From contig CP051242.1 in the NCBI GenBank assembly GCA_017795005.1, forward strand, positions 372,001 through 436,000: DNA of 64,000 nucleotides, in the 5' to 3' direction. Below are positions 33,742 to 42,124 of the stretch, piece after piece. A program made the position numbers and the translations under genes. The DNA is from Balneolaceae bacterium. Its GTDB lineage: Bacteria > Bacteroidota > Rhodothermia > Balneolales > Balneolaceae. The notes under the pieces are model-generated. The model ran no database searches, had not been told where the DNA came from, and saw only the letters and a list, made by a program, of their open reading frames with translations. Position 1 is the first letter of the stretch. Every line of letters starts with the position of its first letter.

Positions 33742-35219
33742 GAATTAGTAATGTTATATCAAGAAAAATTTCAGGTGAATGGGGTAAGGAGGCAACATCA
33801 GACGATGCTGTTTTTGTAATTCGTACTGCGAATTTTAGAAATGACGGAAAAATTCAATTCGATAATTTGGTTAAAAGGGACGTTGATCAAAAAAAGGTTT
33901 CCAAAAAACGACTTATTGATGGAGATATAATTATAGAAAAGTCAGGAGGGAGCCCTAAACAACCAGTCGGTAGAGTTGTATATTTTGAACAACCTTTTAA
34001 AGGAACATTTCTTTGTAATAATTTTACTAGTGTTCTTAGACCAGGACCTTCTATAGTTCCTAAGTATTTGTTCTACCACTTATCCTATAACTATTTAATT
34101 GGTAAAACTAGGTCTTATCAAAATAAGACAACTGGTATCATCAATTTAAAGTTAGATCGGTACTTAAAAGAAGAGCTTTATGTACCCGATCTCCAAACAC
34201 AACAACAGATCGTAGAAGCTTTAGATAGAGCTCAATCTCTTATTGAAAAGAGAGAAAAAAGCATTGAATTACTTGATGAATCACTCAGGGCAACTTTTTT
34301 GGATTTGTTTGGGGATCCATATATAAATGAGAAAAATTGGGAAGAACTTATAGTTGGTGATGTTGTTGAGAGAATAGAGGCTGGCTGGAGTGTTGCTGGG
34401 GAAAAGAGGCCAAAAGTAGCCGATGAGTTTGGCGTTTTAAAAGTTAGCGCAGTTACAAGTGGTCGGTTTAAGGCAGAAGAACATAAAGCGGTAGATAGAA
34501 CTAAAATTAAAAAGAAGCTGGTAGTACCTGAAAAAGGGGATGTTCTTTTCTCCAGAGCGAACACAATGGAGTTAGTTGCTGCTACTTGTATTGTCGATGA
34601 AACTGATGAGAAATTATTTTTACCGGATAAGCTATGGAAGATTCATCTAAAAGAAGAGAATATTACTCCTGAATACTTTGTTAGGGTTCTTAAATCCCCT
34701 TCATACCGAAGAAATTTGGCTTTAAAAGCTACTGGCTCGAGTGGTTCAATGTTAAATATTTCCCAAAAGAAACTTCTTTCTTATCAATTCCCAAAACCTC
34801 CAATAAAACTTCAAAAAGAATACTCTAATATCTATAGAGCTTTAGAAAATCACAGAAAAAAGCTAATCCAATTTTTAAAACAAACCGAGTTATTGTTTCA
34901 ATCTCTTTTACAAAGAGCCTTTCATGGAGATTTAACATTTCAATCAGAGTTGCAGTTAGATGCGTTAATTGAAAATTACGATGTTGAAGCCATTACTAAA
35001 GATGGCTCACTCATTCAGGAGTTAGTGGATCGGTTTAATCAACACAATCAAAAAGAAGAGTTTATAGAATCTGATAATGGAACTGGAGACTTTTTTTCAT
35101 TACATAGTTTTGAAGAATATGAGAGCGCCAAAGAGCTTATATTTAAGCTTATGAAATCGGATAAGGTTGAGCAGAGATATGATCAAGAGAAGAAGCAAAC
35201 AATTCTACAGATGAAATGA
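33738..35219 (+). CDS. hsdS: Type I specificity subunit (HsdS) with C-terminal extension
   Basis: 493 residues with two target-recognition domains. TRD1 covers about residues 1-150, followed by the helical spacer LQTQQQIVEALDRAQSLIEKREKSIELLDESLRATFLDLFGDP. TRD2 covers about 200-360, followed by a second helix ending FQSLLQRAFHGDLTF near residue 400. A further roughly 90 residues (QLDALIENYD ... KVEQRYDQEKKQTILQMK) extend beyond a canonical HsdS and could dock the downstream ATPase or nuclease (inference). It overlaps hsdM and the ATPase gene by 4 nt each (ATGA). Confidence 0.92.
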   Translation: MRISNVISRKISGEWGKEATSDDAVFVIRTANFRNDGKIQFDNLVKRDVDQKKVSKKRLIDGDIIIEKSGGSPKQPVGRVVYFEQPFKGTFLCNNFTSVLRPGPSIVPKYLFYHLSYNYLIGKTRSYQNKTTGIINLKLDRYLKEELYVPDLQTQQQIVEALDRAQSLIEKREKSIELLDESLRATFLDLFGDPYINEKNWEELIVGDVVERIEAGWSVAGEKRPKVADEFGVLKVSAVTSGRFKAEEHKAVDRTKIKKKLVVPEKGDVLFSRANTMELVAATCIVDETDEKLFLPDKLWKIHLKEENITPEYFVRVLKSPSYRRNLALKATGSSGSMLNISQKKLLSYQFPKPPIKLQKEYSNIYRALENHRKKLIQFLKQTELLFQSLLQRAFHGDLTFQSELQLDALIENYDVEAITKDGSLIQELVDRFNQHNQKEEFIESDNGTGDFFSLHSFEEYESAKELIFKLMKSDKVEQRYDQEKKQTILQMK

Positions 35220-36979
35220 AATTACTTCGTCTCAAAATTAACGCTGATTTCAGAAGCCTTAAAGCTGGCTTTGAGTTAAAATTTCGGCCAACACATACGA
35301 AGGAAGTGTTCTTAGATGAAATTAGAATTTTTAATAGATTTGAACCATTTTGCTTTGCTGGTTTGAATGGAAGTGGAAAGTCTAATGTACTAGAAGCCCT
35401 GGCGAATATTTTTTACCATCTGGAGTTATGTGCTAATCGATTTAAACCGGATGCTTTTAAAAGTTTTTTTTCTCCAGGAACTAATATCAATGGGCCGGAT
35501 GCATTTGAGCTAGAATATCTCATTTTCAAAGAAAGCCTGAAAGACGCTTTAGATGGATTAAATATTATTAGGGTTGTTAAGAGTGAGGGTGAGGAGCCTA
35601 AAATGTATCTGAAGTGGGATTTGTCTGAGTCTGATATTGACAATGAAGATCAAGAAATTCAGATTGTAGCTACAAGCTTTGATAAAGCCGCTCCTGGAAA
35701 AATCTACCTTCCAGATGCTGTTGTTGGATATTCATCAGGAGAGAATGAAACTCTAAGTATTCCTTTCATTAAATCGAGGTTGATTCATTATGATGAGTAT
35801 GCTCAGTCTACCGTAAGAAACGAACGATTTGAAGAACCGGAAAGTAGCTTGGTGTATATCGATAATGAAATGAGTCAAGCTGTACTTCTATCATGCCTTA
35901 TTCACGAAAGTGAGGATGCTTTAAAAAGTTTGAAAAACGAACTTCGAATAGTTCGACTCAGAAGTTTTCGAGTGACCCTTCAAAATCATGTACTGTCGGT
36001 TTTAGATAAAAACCGGACAAAACAGTTTCCGGTTTTCCATCAATTAAACGATAAAATTGAAGCTTTAAGGGATATCTCAACGGCCTATTTCTACCATGAA
36101 TTTGAAGAAGAAAAAGAACTAGAAAAATCAAGAACGTATAACAAACTCACATTAGATTTCTTTCTTGATGATCAGATGAAGCTGGCTTTTAAAGATATAT
36201 TTAAGTCTTCGTTAGATATGTTTCAGTTCTTCCAATTGCTTTACGAGCTGAATAATAACTTCATCGAGGTTGCAAATATAAGTGGAGGAATTAAAGAAGA
36301 AGTTTACAAGTCAGCAGGCTATTACACCGATGGTAAGCTGCCCATTCCTGGACCAGATAATAAGGCCTTCTTCTTTGAAGATTTCTATATCGAAAAAAAG
36401 AAAGTGAACTCTGAAGAGACCTTCGAGCTCCTTTTGAAACAATTTTCCGATGGAGAACATCAATTTCTTCACACAATGGGTATTTGTTTAATTCTTAAAA
36501 ATAAGCGGGCTTTACTTTTGTTAGATGAACCCGAAACCCATTTCAATCCAGACTGGAGAAGTAGATTCATTGACATGCTTGAATCTAGTATTGAGGAAAG
36601 TGGAGCAGATCATTTGTTGAAGGATATTCTGCTTACATCCCATTCACCTTTTATCATTTCTGACTGTTTACCTAACAACGTCATATTTTTCGACAAGAAG
36701 GATGATTCAAAATTTAGTACCGCTAGGTCTGCTCGTGAATTGGGATTAAAAACTTTTGGATCAAGTATCAATTACATATTGAAAAACTTTTTTAACACTG
36801 ATCTCATACCAAAGAAATCAAAAGATGAGTTAATTGAGCTTATTGAAAATGGATCTTTAGAAGACCTTAGAGAAGCGGTTGAATATTTTGGTGAGTCTAG
36901 CGAGAAGCAGTTTTTATTTAGAAGAATCTATGAATTGAATGAGGAGGCGGAAGATGATAGTTCAGCTTCGGAAAACTAA
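35216..36979 (+). CDS. Restriction-associated AAA15/21-type ABC ATPase
   Basis: 587 residues, OLD/RecF/PtuA-like ATPase. Walker A GLNGSGKSNVLEAL near residues 49-62; signature-like FSDGEHQFLHTMG near 410; Walker B LLLLDEPETHFNP near 434; switch His in LLTSHSPFIISD near 474. All catalytic elements are present. A long helical insertion lies between Walker A and the signature. I recall RefSeq using the name 'restriction system-associated AAA family ATPase' for such proteins, unverified here. The start overlaps hsdS as ATGA. In Septu systems an ATPase of this class (PtuA) controls an HNH nuclease (PtuB); here it is followed by an HNH gene. Confidence 0.9.
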   Translation: MKLLRLKINADFRSLKAGFELKFRPTHTKEVFLDEIRIFNRFEPFCFAGLNGSGKSNVLEALANIFYHLELCANRFKPDAFKSFFSPGTNINGPDAFELEYLIFKESLKDALDGLNIIRVVKSEGEEPKMYLKWDLSESDIDNEDQEIQIVATSFDKAAPGKIYLPDAVVGYSSGENETLSIPFIKSRLIHYDEYAQSTVRNERFEEPESSLVYIDNEMSQAVLLSCLIHESEDALKSLKNELRIVRLRSFRVTLQNHVLSVLDKNRTKQFPVFHQLNDKIEALRDISTAYFYHEFEEEKELEKSRTYNKLTLDFFLDDQMKLAFKDIFKSSLDMFQFFQLLYELNNNFIEVANISGGIKEEVYKSAGYYTDGKLPIPGPDNKAFFFEDFYIEKKKVNSEETFELLLKQFSDGEHQFLHTMGICLILKNKRALLLLDEPETHFNPDWRSRFIDMLESSIEESGADHLLKDILLTSHSPFIISDCLPNNVIFFDKKDDSKFSTARSARELGLKTFGSSINYILKNFFNTDLIPKKSKDELIELIENGSLEDLREAVEYFGESSEKQFLFRRIYELNEEAEDDSSASEN

Positions 36980-38048
36980 AACCCGACTCTCTATAATAAA
37001 CCAGATACCTAAAGTATTTTTTTTCAGAATTGAAAACTCGACACAATTTGGGAATCATTTATTTCCAAATTGGGCAAATCATATTTTTGCAGCTACAGAT
37101 TTAAAAGATAAGTTTAAAGATGTTTACGATGAGTACAAAAAATATAAGTCTTCTACTACAAGAAAGTTAATCCGAGAAACATTCTTTTATAATAATCAGA
37201 TTAAGGAATTGTGCGAAAATGACCCAACTACGAAGATTATTTCTATAGATAACTTGCCGAAAAGAATTCAAGACCCAATTAAAAAACTCTTTCTATACTT
37301 ATATAAGAATGCAATCAATAATAACCAATTTGTTGGATTAGTAAACGACAACGTATTTGACTTAATAAACCGATTTAAAAATGAAAACGGTATCGAAGTG
37401 TGTCCTTTATGTGGTATTGAAACAATAAACAATCTAAGAGGTCAAGCACGTCTTCCTTTAGATCATTGGCTTTGTAAAAAGGATTTTCCTATGGCGGCTG
37501 TAAACTTCAAAAATCTTATCCCCATTTGCCCATCTTGTAACAATAGTCCAGCAAAGGGAGAGAAGAATATATTAATAGATAGTTCACAAACAAGAGTTAA
37601 GGCTTTCTATCCTTTTCAAATGCATTCAGGAGTAGAGGTTTCTTTTTCTTATATAAATGAGCCAAGCTTAAAGGAGCCAACAAAAGAAGAAGATTGGAAT
37701 TTTAGTATTATCCCAAAAGATCCTGTTCAACAGGATATAGTGGACAACTGGCTTTCAATATTAAATCTTAATGTGAGATATAAAGATTATCTAAAGCAGT
37801 TGATATTGAATAATCTATGGGAGGATAGTTATAAGAGATACGTAGATAATGATAGGCTTCGCAATCATGCAAATTCAATTGCAGATTTTAAACTAAATCT
37901 GGAAGACTGGAGAAATACTATGTTTCAATTGAAGAAAACTTCAGGAGCAGTAGTGTATATAGCCTTCATTAATTACTTGATACATGATGCTTCAGATGCT
38001 TATTTAGCTTCTTTATTTCAAAATTTTTTAAGGCAAAGCCATAATTAA
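36954..38048 (+). CDS. HNH-type nuclease with zinc-finger core, partner of ATPase
   Basis: I prefer the ATG at 36954 (364 residues), preceded at good spacing by GGAGG, over the ATG at 36939. The central region is an HNH/zinc motif: EVCPLCGIETINN (CxxC, near residue 149), LPLDHWLCKKDFP (the DH of HNH), then NFKNLIPICPSCNNSPAKG (N plus CxxC, near 190). The flanks are helical, with no recognised domain. The gene overlaps the ATPase gene by 26 bp, showing tight coupling. By analogy to PtuB it is the probable DNA-cutting effector, replacing the missing HsdR. Sequence similarity to PtuB itself is not established. Confidence 0.85.
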   Translation: MIVQLRKTKTRLSIINQIPKVFFFRIENSTQFGNHLFPNWANHIFAATDLKDKFKDVYDEYKKYKSSTTRKLIRETFFYNNQIKELCENDPTTKIISIDNLPKRIQDPIKKLFLYLYKNAINNNQFVGLVNDNVFDLINRFKNENGIEVCPLCGIETINNLRGQARLPLDHWLCKKDFPMAAVNFKNLIPICPSCNNSPAKGEKNILIDSSQTRVKAFYPFQMHSGVEVSFSYINEPSLKEPTKEEDWNFSIIPKDPVQQDIVDNWLSILNLNVRYKDYLKQLILNNLWEDSYKRYVDNDRLRNHANSIADFKLNLEDWRNTMFQLKKTSGAVVYIAFINYLIHDASDAYLASLFQNFLRQSHN

Positions 38049-38052
38049 GATC

Positions 38053-39591
38053 TTATTGTTTGCAATGTGTAAGCCAGATCATAAAAAGCTTATTTCTAAT
38101 TTGATCTAATTCTTTTCTTTTATTCTTACCAAGTCTAATTGATATTTTATCGATGTGTTTTATCAGTTTATATGCCGTTGTAAATTCTCCGGTATCCTTA
38201 AGCGCATTGAATTGATTTTCATCAGTAAACCAAAGGGTAGTAGGCATAGACTTGGCTGTAGAAACCTTTTTTATCATCAAATTTGTAATTTGAAACCCAT
38301 CAATTATTGCAGTGTCATTAATACTATAAATTAGGTTATCAACAGTTCTTCTAGCAAGTCCAGGAGCTTTGTAGGTGCTATTGTATACTAAACCCCGAAT
38401 ACGTTTCATAAAGATGGTATTTGTAAGTGAAACTAAGGATTGAGCTCTTATATAAATAGAATCAATTATACTGAAAACCTTTAGTAATGAAAGCTTCTCT
38501 AAATCTACCGGTCGACCAAATTGCTCTGTTAATTTCCTATTAATATGTTGTTTAATGATTTTTTGGGTTTGTTTTAAACCTGAGAAAAGCCCGATAGAGA
38601 TTAATAAAAAAGATCCAATAATGAGATCAAGTGGGAGGAACAAACTTAAAATCGTTGAAGCACCTATTACAATTAGAAAATAGATTAGTATCAGAAGCCT
38701 CAATATAAATGAGAGAGTTTTTTTAAGAGTCCATTTAGGAAGTTTAATAGAGTTATTTGAAGGTGCATATAACGGATACTCCTTATCCCTGTCAGTATCT
38801 GATATAATAATCATGTCGTACCAGTTTCCCCGATCAATTGAAAGTTTTATGGCTTCAAGTCCTTGGTTGTCATAGATACCGCCGTCCATAAGATATAATG
38901 ATTCAATCTGCCATTGATTTTTATAATCTCTATCTAAGGGTTTTGAAATCGCAAAATCGTTCAATAGGTCAATAGGTTCAAAACCTGCTGGGAAACAAGA
39001 GGATGCAGCTAATATATCGCCGAGTCTAAGTTTTTGAGCATCTGAAGAATAAATTCTGAGATGTTTATTACCGATGATTGCACCTTTGCTTTGACTCTTG
39101 GTAAACCGAAAACTATTACCACTATAAAATTCAGTAGCATTGATAGCTAATTCTTTTATATGGCAGTTTTTAAAATTGCTATTCCAAAAAATGTTGAACT
39201 TTTTTGATTCTTTACTAAATAAATATCGATGGTATAGCTCACTAAAGGCAGTGATTAGCGTATGCTTTTGGAGTATTCGTTTAGAAGTAGGAGCTCCTAA
39301 TAATCCAATCGAATCATTTGCTAAATTACGTTCAGTTAAAAACTCTTCTAATTCCTTTGAAAAGATTTCGAAATCCAAACCTTCTGCCAAGGTACTTGCA
39401 TATTTTAATGTAGTAATGCTTCCTCCAGATACAGATGATATGATTGAGACTTTATCTAATAAACCAACTTTGTGAAGGCAGGACAAAACACCAAAATGAT
39501 AGGTAGCTGCTCTGTAGCCGCCACCTGAAAGGGCTAATGCGATATTTTTGAAAAAAGACAAACTAGATATTATATAATTTTCCTTTACCAC
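38053..39591 (-). CDS. Patatin-like phospholipase with transmembrane segments
   Basis: 512 residues. Patatin features: oxyanion-hole glycines ALSGGGYRAA (residues 20-29), nucleophile serine in ISSVSGGS (Ser55) and the catalytic Asp in MDGGIYDNQGLEAI near residue 234. Residues about 290-340 contain two hydrophobic helices (LSFILRLLILIYFLIVIGA; FLPLDLIIGSFLLISIGLF), unusual for cytosolic patatins, and suggest membrane association. The C-terminal 170 residues are unassigned. Patatins act as membrane-degrading effectors in several defence systems (for example CBASS CapV), but no CD-NTase is nearby. It overlaps the upstream gene by 29 bp. Confidence 0.85.
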   Translation of the reverse strand: MVKENYIISSLSFFKNIALALSGGGYRAATYHFGVLSCLHKVGLLDKVSIISSVSGGSITTLKYASTLAEGLDFEIFSKELEEFLTERNLANDSIGLLGAPTSKRILQKHTLITAFSELYHRYLFSKESKKFNIFWNSNFKNCHIKELAINATEFYSGNSFRFTKSQSKGAIIGNKHLRIYSSDAQKLRLGDILAASSCFPAGFEPIDLLNDFAISKPLDRDYKNQWQIESLYLMDGGIYDNQGLEAIKLSIDRGNWYDMIIISDTDRDKEYPLYAPSNNSIKLPKWTLKKTLSFILRLLILIYFLIVIGASTILSLFLPLDLIIGSFLLISIGLFSGLKQTQKIIKQHINRKLTEQFGRPVDLEKLSLLKVFSIIDSIYIRAQSLVSLTNTIFMKRIRGLVYNSTYKAPGLARRTVDNLIYSINDTAIIDGFQITNLMIKKVSTAKSMPTTLWFTDENQFNALKDTGEFTTAYKLIKHIDKISIRLGKNKRKELDQIRNKLFMIWLTHCKQ

Positions 39592-40507
39592 CTTTCAATT
39601 CAAAACGGAGCGTATGATTGCCAGAAGTAAATTGTATGCGGGTTCCTTTCAACTTCAGGTGTTTTGGCCAATCATAAGTCCAACCTGGAGAATAGGCGAC
39701 AAAATGCTCATTCCTCTTTTTTAGGTAGCCACAGATGGGGCCCTTGAAATACCCAATCCATTCTATGTCATCAGAATGAACAACTTCAGTTGGAGAACTA
39801 CCATAAGTTGGCCGTCCGGAATAAAAATAAAGTTCAACCTCGCCGCTTGTAATGGAGCCGTTTAATCTATGCCAATTCAATATAGCATTGTCTGGATTAT
39901 CGAAATCTACACGTTTACTTCTAAGCATTTCTTTAGACTTGGCAAATTCTTCAAGTCTTTTTGAGAGCTTTAAATCAATGTTCTTTGGTCGTAACTCAGG
40001 TTCAGGAGAATATGCTCGTGTTAAATCAGACCAATCATGGCGCTCAATAATTTGGTATGTAACTAATGACTTGGAATCGAGAGCGAATAAAGTTTTGGTT
40101 CCTGCACCGGACCCAAAAGAGTTCTCAATAAAAAGAATAAAGTGAACACCATTTTTAAGCAAATCTTTTACTTCAAAATCAGAAGTATAAATAATCAGTT
40201 CAGTTTCCCATTCACGGATAAAAGAATCACCAACTCTTTTTATTAGAACTAATTTCTCGAAGTAGTCTTCTTTTACCTCTTTTACTTTTACAAGGATATA
40301 GACTCTGCCATCCACAAAATTTCTGAATGACCAGACCTCATTAATCTGACCCGAAACTATACCATAAGCATACTCTAAAGCTTCTTTCTTTGAATAAGGT
40401 ATAGAAAGGTTAAAAATAGAATTCCAGATATATCGAATACTAACCCATATACTGCTAATCCATGATCCTATTTTGCCAGAAAATATGGAGACTATAAAAT
40501 CAAGCAT
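39563..40507 (-). CDS. Hypothetical protein paired with patatin
   Basis: 314 residues, unrecognised. The N-terminus (MLDFIVSIFSGKIGSWISSIWVSIRYIW) is amphipathic and hydrophobic and could attach to the membrane. The central part is mixed alpha/beta (VYILVKVKEVKEDYFEKLVLIKR ... HFILFIENSFGSGAGTK), and the C-terminal 110 residues are beta-rich with many aromatics (GEVELYFYSGRPTYGSS ... FKGPICGYLKKRNEHFVAYSPGW). The patatin gene starts inside its 3' end (29-bp overlap in another frame), so the two form an operon. A sensor or inhibitor role for the lipase is conceivable but not supported by sequence. Confidence 0.65.
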   Translation of the reverse strand: MLDFIVSIFSGKIGSWISSIWVSIRYIWNSIFNLSIPYSKKEALEYAYGIVSGQINEVWSFRNFVDGRVYILVKVKEVKEDYFEKLVLIKRVGDSFIREWETELIIYTSDFEVKDLLKNGVHFILFIENSFGSGAGTKTLFALDSKSLVTYQIIERHDWSDLTRAYSPEPELRPKNIDLKLSKRLEEFAKSKEMLRSKRVDFDNPDNAILNWHRLNGSITSGEVELYFYSGRPTYGSSPTEVVHSDDIEWIGYFKGPICGYLKKRNEHFVAYSPGWTYDWPKHLKLKGTRIQFTSGNHTLRFELKGGKGKLYNI

Positions 40508-40583
40508 AACGGAAGTTAAAATGTTGAATGCTAAACCGAAAAGAAATAATTACATTGACCAGCAATTGATCAATCCTTAGAAT

Positions 40584-41489
40584 ATGTCAGACATAAAGCT
40601 TTTTAGAACCGAAGGTGAACAGGTAACAGAACTACCTGGTGGTGCGGCCAATATAGAGAAGAGCCTTCAGGCCCAAATAGAAAAAAATCTGGAAACCTAT
40701 CTTGGGGTACGGTTCCTGGAAACAGAATATTCCACCGGCGCTAATCATGGAGGTAGGATTGATACACTGGGGATAGATGAAAATGGTAGCCCCGTAATTA
40801 TAGAATATAAGCGGCACAGAGACGAAAACGTAATCAACCAGGGATTGTTTTACCTCGACTGGTTAATGGATCATAAAGCTGAGTTTGAGCTCTTAGTACT
40901 TAAAAAGTATGGAAAGGAGAACTCCGATATCATCGAATGGAATAACCCCCGGCTATTATGCATAGCAGGAGCGTTTACAAAATTCGATGAACATGCTGTG
41001 AAGCAAATGAATCGGAATATTGAACTTATTCGCTATATCAAGTTTGAAGAAGATCTCTTGTTGCTGGAATTAGTAAATGTAGCAGAAGCAAAAGGGATGA
41101 CAGAAAGTAAGCCAGGTACTTCAAAAGTAAATTATAAAGGCTTCAAGGATTACTTTGCTTCAGCAGGGAAAGAGTTAGTACAACTTTATGAGTCGATACG
41201 TGACTTTATGCTTTCACTTGGGGATGATGTTCAGGAGAAGCACCTCAAATATTATGTAGCCTTTAAGAGGATTAAGAACTTTGCATGTGTAGAAATTTAT
41301 GCCCAGAGTAATAAGCTTCAGATTTATGTAAAAGTTAATCCAGATTCCATAGAGCTTGAAGAAGGATTTACTCGGGATGTGAGAGAGATTGGGCACTTTG
41401 GAACTGGAGATCTTGAAATAACAATTCGAACAGAAGAGGACATACGAAAAGCGGAGGAGCTTATATTGAAGAGCTATAATGGAAGTTAA
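40584..41489 (+). CDS. PD-(D/E)xK nuclease-like protein with DUF5655-type C-terminus
   Basis: 301 residues. The N-terminal half has a PD-(D/E)xK core: GGRIDTLGID (Asp60) and VIIEYKRHRD (Glu74-x-Lys76), followed by INQGLFYLDWLMDHKAEF, as in NucS-like endonucleases. The C-terminal 120 residues (YESIRDFMLSLGDDVQEKHLKYYVAFKRIKNFACVEIY ... FGTGDLEITIR) match the DUF5655 type often encoded near restriction genes. It is transcribed divergently from the patatin pair. A nuclease or DNA-binding role is likely; whether it acts alone is unknown. Confidence 0.82.
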   Translation: MSDIKLFRTEGEQVTELPGGAANIEKSLQAQIEKNLETYLGVRFLETEYSTGANHGGRIDTLGIDENGSPVIIEYKRHRDENVINQGLFYLDWLMDHKAEFELLVLKKYGKENSDIIEWNNPRLLCIAGAFTKFDEHAVKQMNRNIELIRYIKFEEDLLLLELVNVAEAKGMTESKPGTSKVNYKGFKDYFASAGKELVQLYESIRDFMLSLGDDVQEKHLKYYVAFKRIKNFACVEIYAQSNKLQIYVKVNPDSIELEEGFTRDVREIGHFGTGDLEITIRTEEDIRKAEELILKSYNGS

Positions 41490-41609
41490 TCTTAGTAAAA
41501 GCTGAAAACTCAAAAACTCGTTAATCTTCGACTAAAAACTAGGTATAGCTAATCCCACCCGTTCAATACCCATTTATTGCCTGTTCTTGCCCATAATTAC
41601 ATCGACTCA

Positions 41610-42101
41610 TTAGTTGAAGTTACCTGAACCAGATTTGAGGGTATCTAATAACGCCCTACTTTTATCCCATTTTTGCCTGTCAATTTGAGACGAGACATCT
41701 TCCTTATATTCTTTTTTCTTTAGACCGATAGTTTCTAAATACATCTCAATTGCTTTAAGATTATGAGGTTCACACCACCTTTCGCCACAAGATATTTGAA
41801 CAAGTTCCTCGATAATTTTTTTTCCATTATCAAGAGCAAAATTGTGGAGCTCTATAAGTCGACCTTCTGCAAGGATTAGTTTTTGATGGTCCAGATACTC
41901 ATCATAGATAAGGCTTCTTCTAACCCACTCATACCTCTTACTCCATTTTTCCAGCTGGCTGGTGTAGTGTTTCTTTTTACCTAAAGCTTTTGCTGTTTTA
42001 GCTAAGGATCTGACACAGCCCATATCTCGATAAATTGTGAATGCGCCAAATGCAATATCACTTTCCTGATGAAGTCGGTGCCAAGGTTTATTTGTATTCA
42101 T
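41610..42101 (-). CDS. Phage terminase small subunit-like HTH protein
   Basis: 163 residues. The N-terminal pattern KPWHRLHQESDIAFGAFTIYRDMG...RSLAKTAKALGKKK...LEKWSKRYEWVRRSLIYDEYLD is a form common in phage proteins encoded at terminase loci. It provides a small helix-turn-helix that would bind DNA. The rest is helical with a single Cys pair. In phage satellites a terminase small subunit redirects packaging, which would fit the island layout, but this identity rests on pattern recognition only. It follows the replication-like gene by 23 bp. Confidence 0.6.
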   Translation of the reverse strand: MNTNKPWHRLHQESDIAFGAFTIYRDMGCVRSLAKTAKALGKKKHYTSQLEKWSKRYEWVRRSLIYDEYLDHQKLILAEGRLIELHNFALDNGKKIIEELVQISCGERWCEPHNLKAIEMYLETIGLKKKEYKEDVSSQIDRQKWDKSRALLDTLKSGSGNFN

Positions 42102-42124
42102 AGTTTTTGTTTTCCAAGTTAAGA

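Noticed and set aside
35216-38048. Retron (RT-Septu) system
   Set aside because: An ATPase/HNH pair is present as in retron-associated Septu, but no reverse transcriptase or msr/msd-like RNA gene is found nearby.
38053-40507. CBASS operon with patatin effector
   Set aside because: No CD-NTase or HORMA/TRIP13 genes are adjacent; the partner protein shows no nucleotidyltransferase motif.
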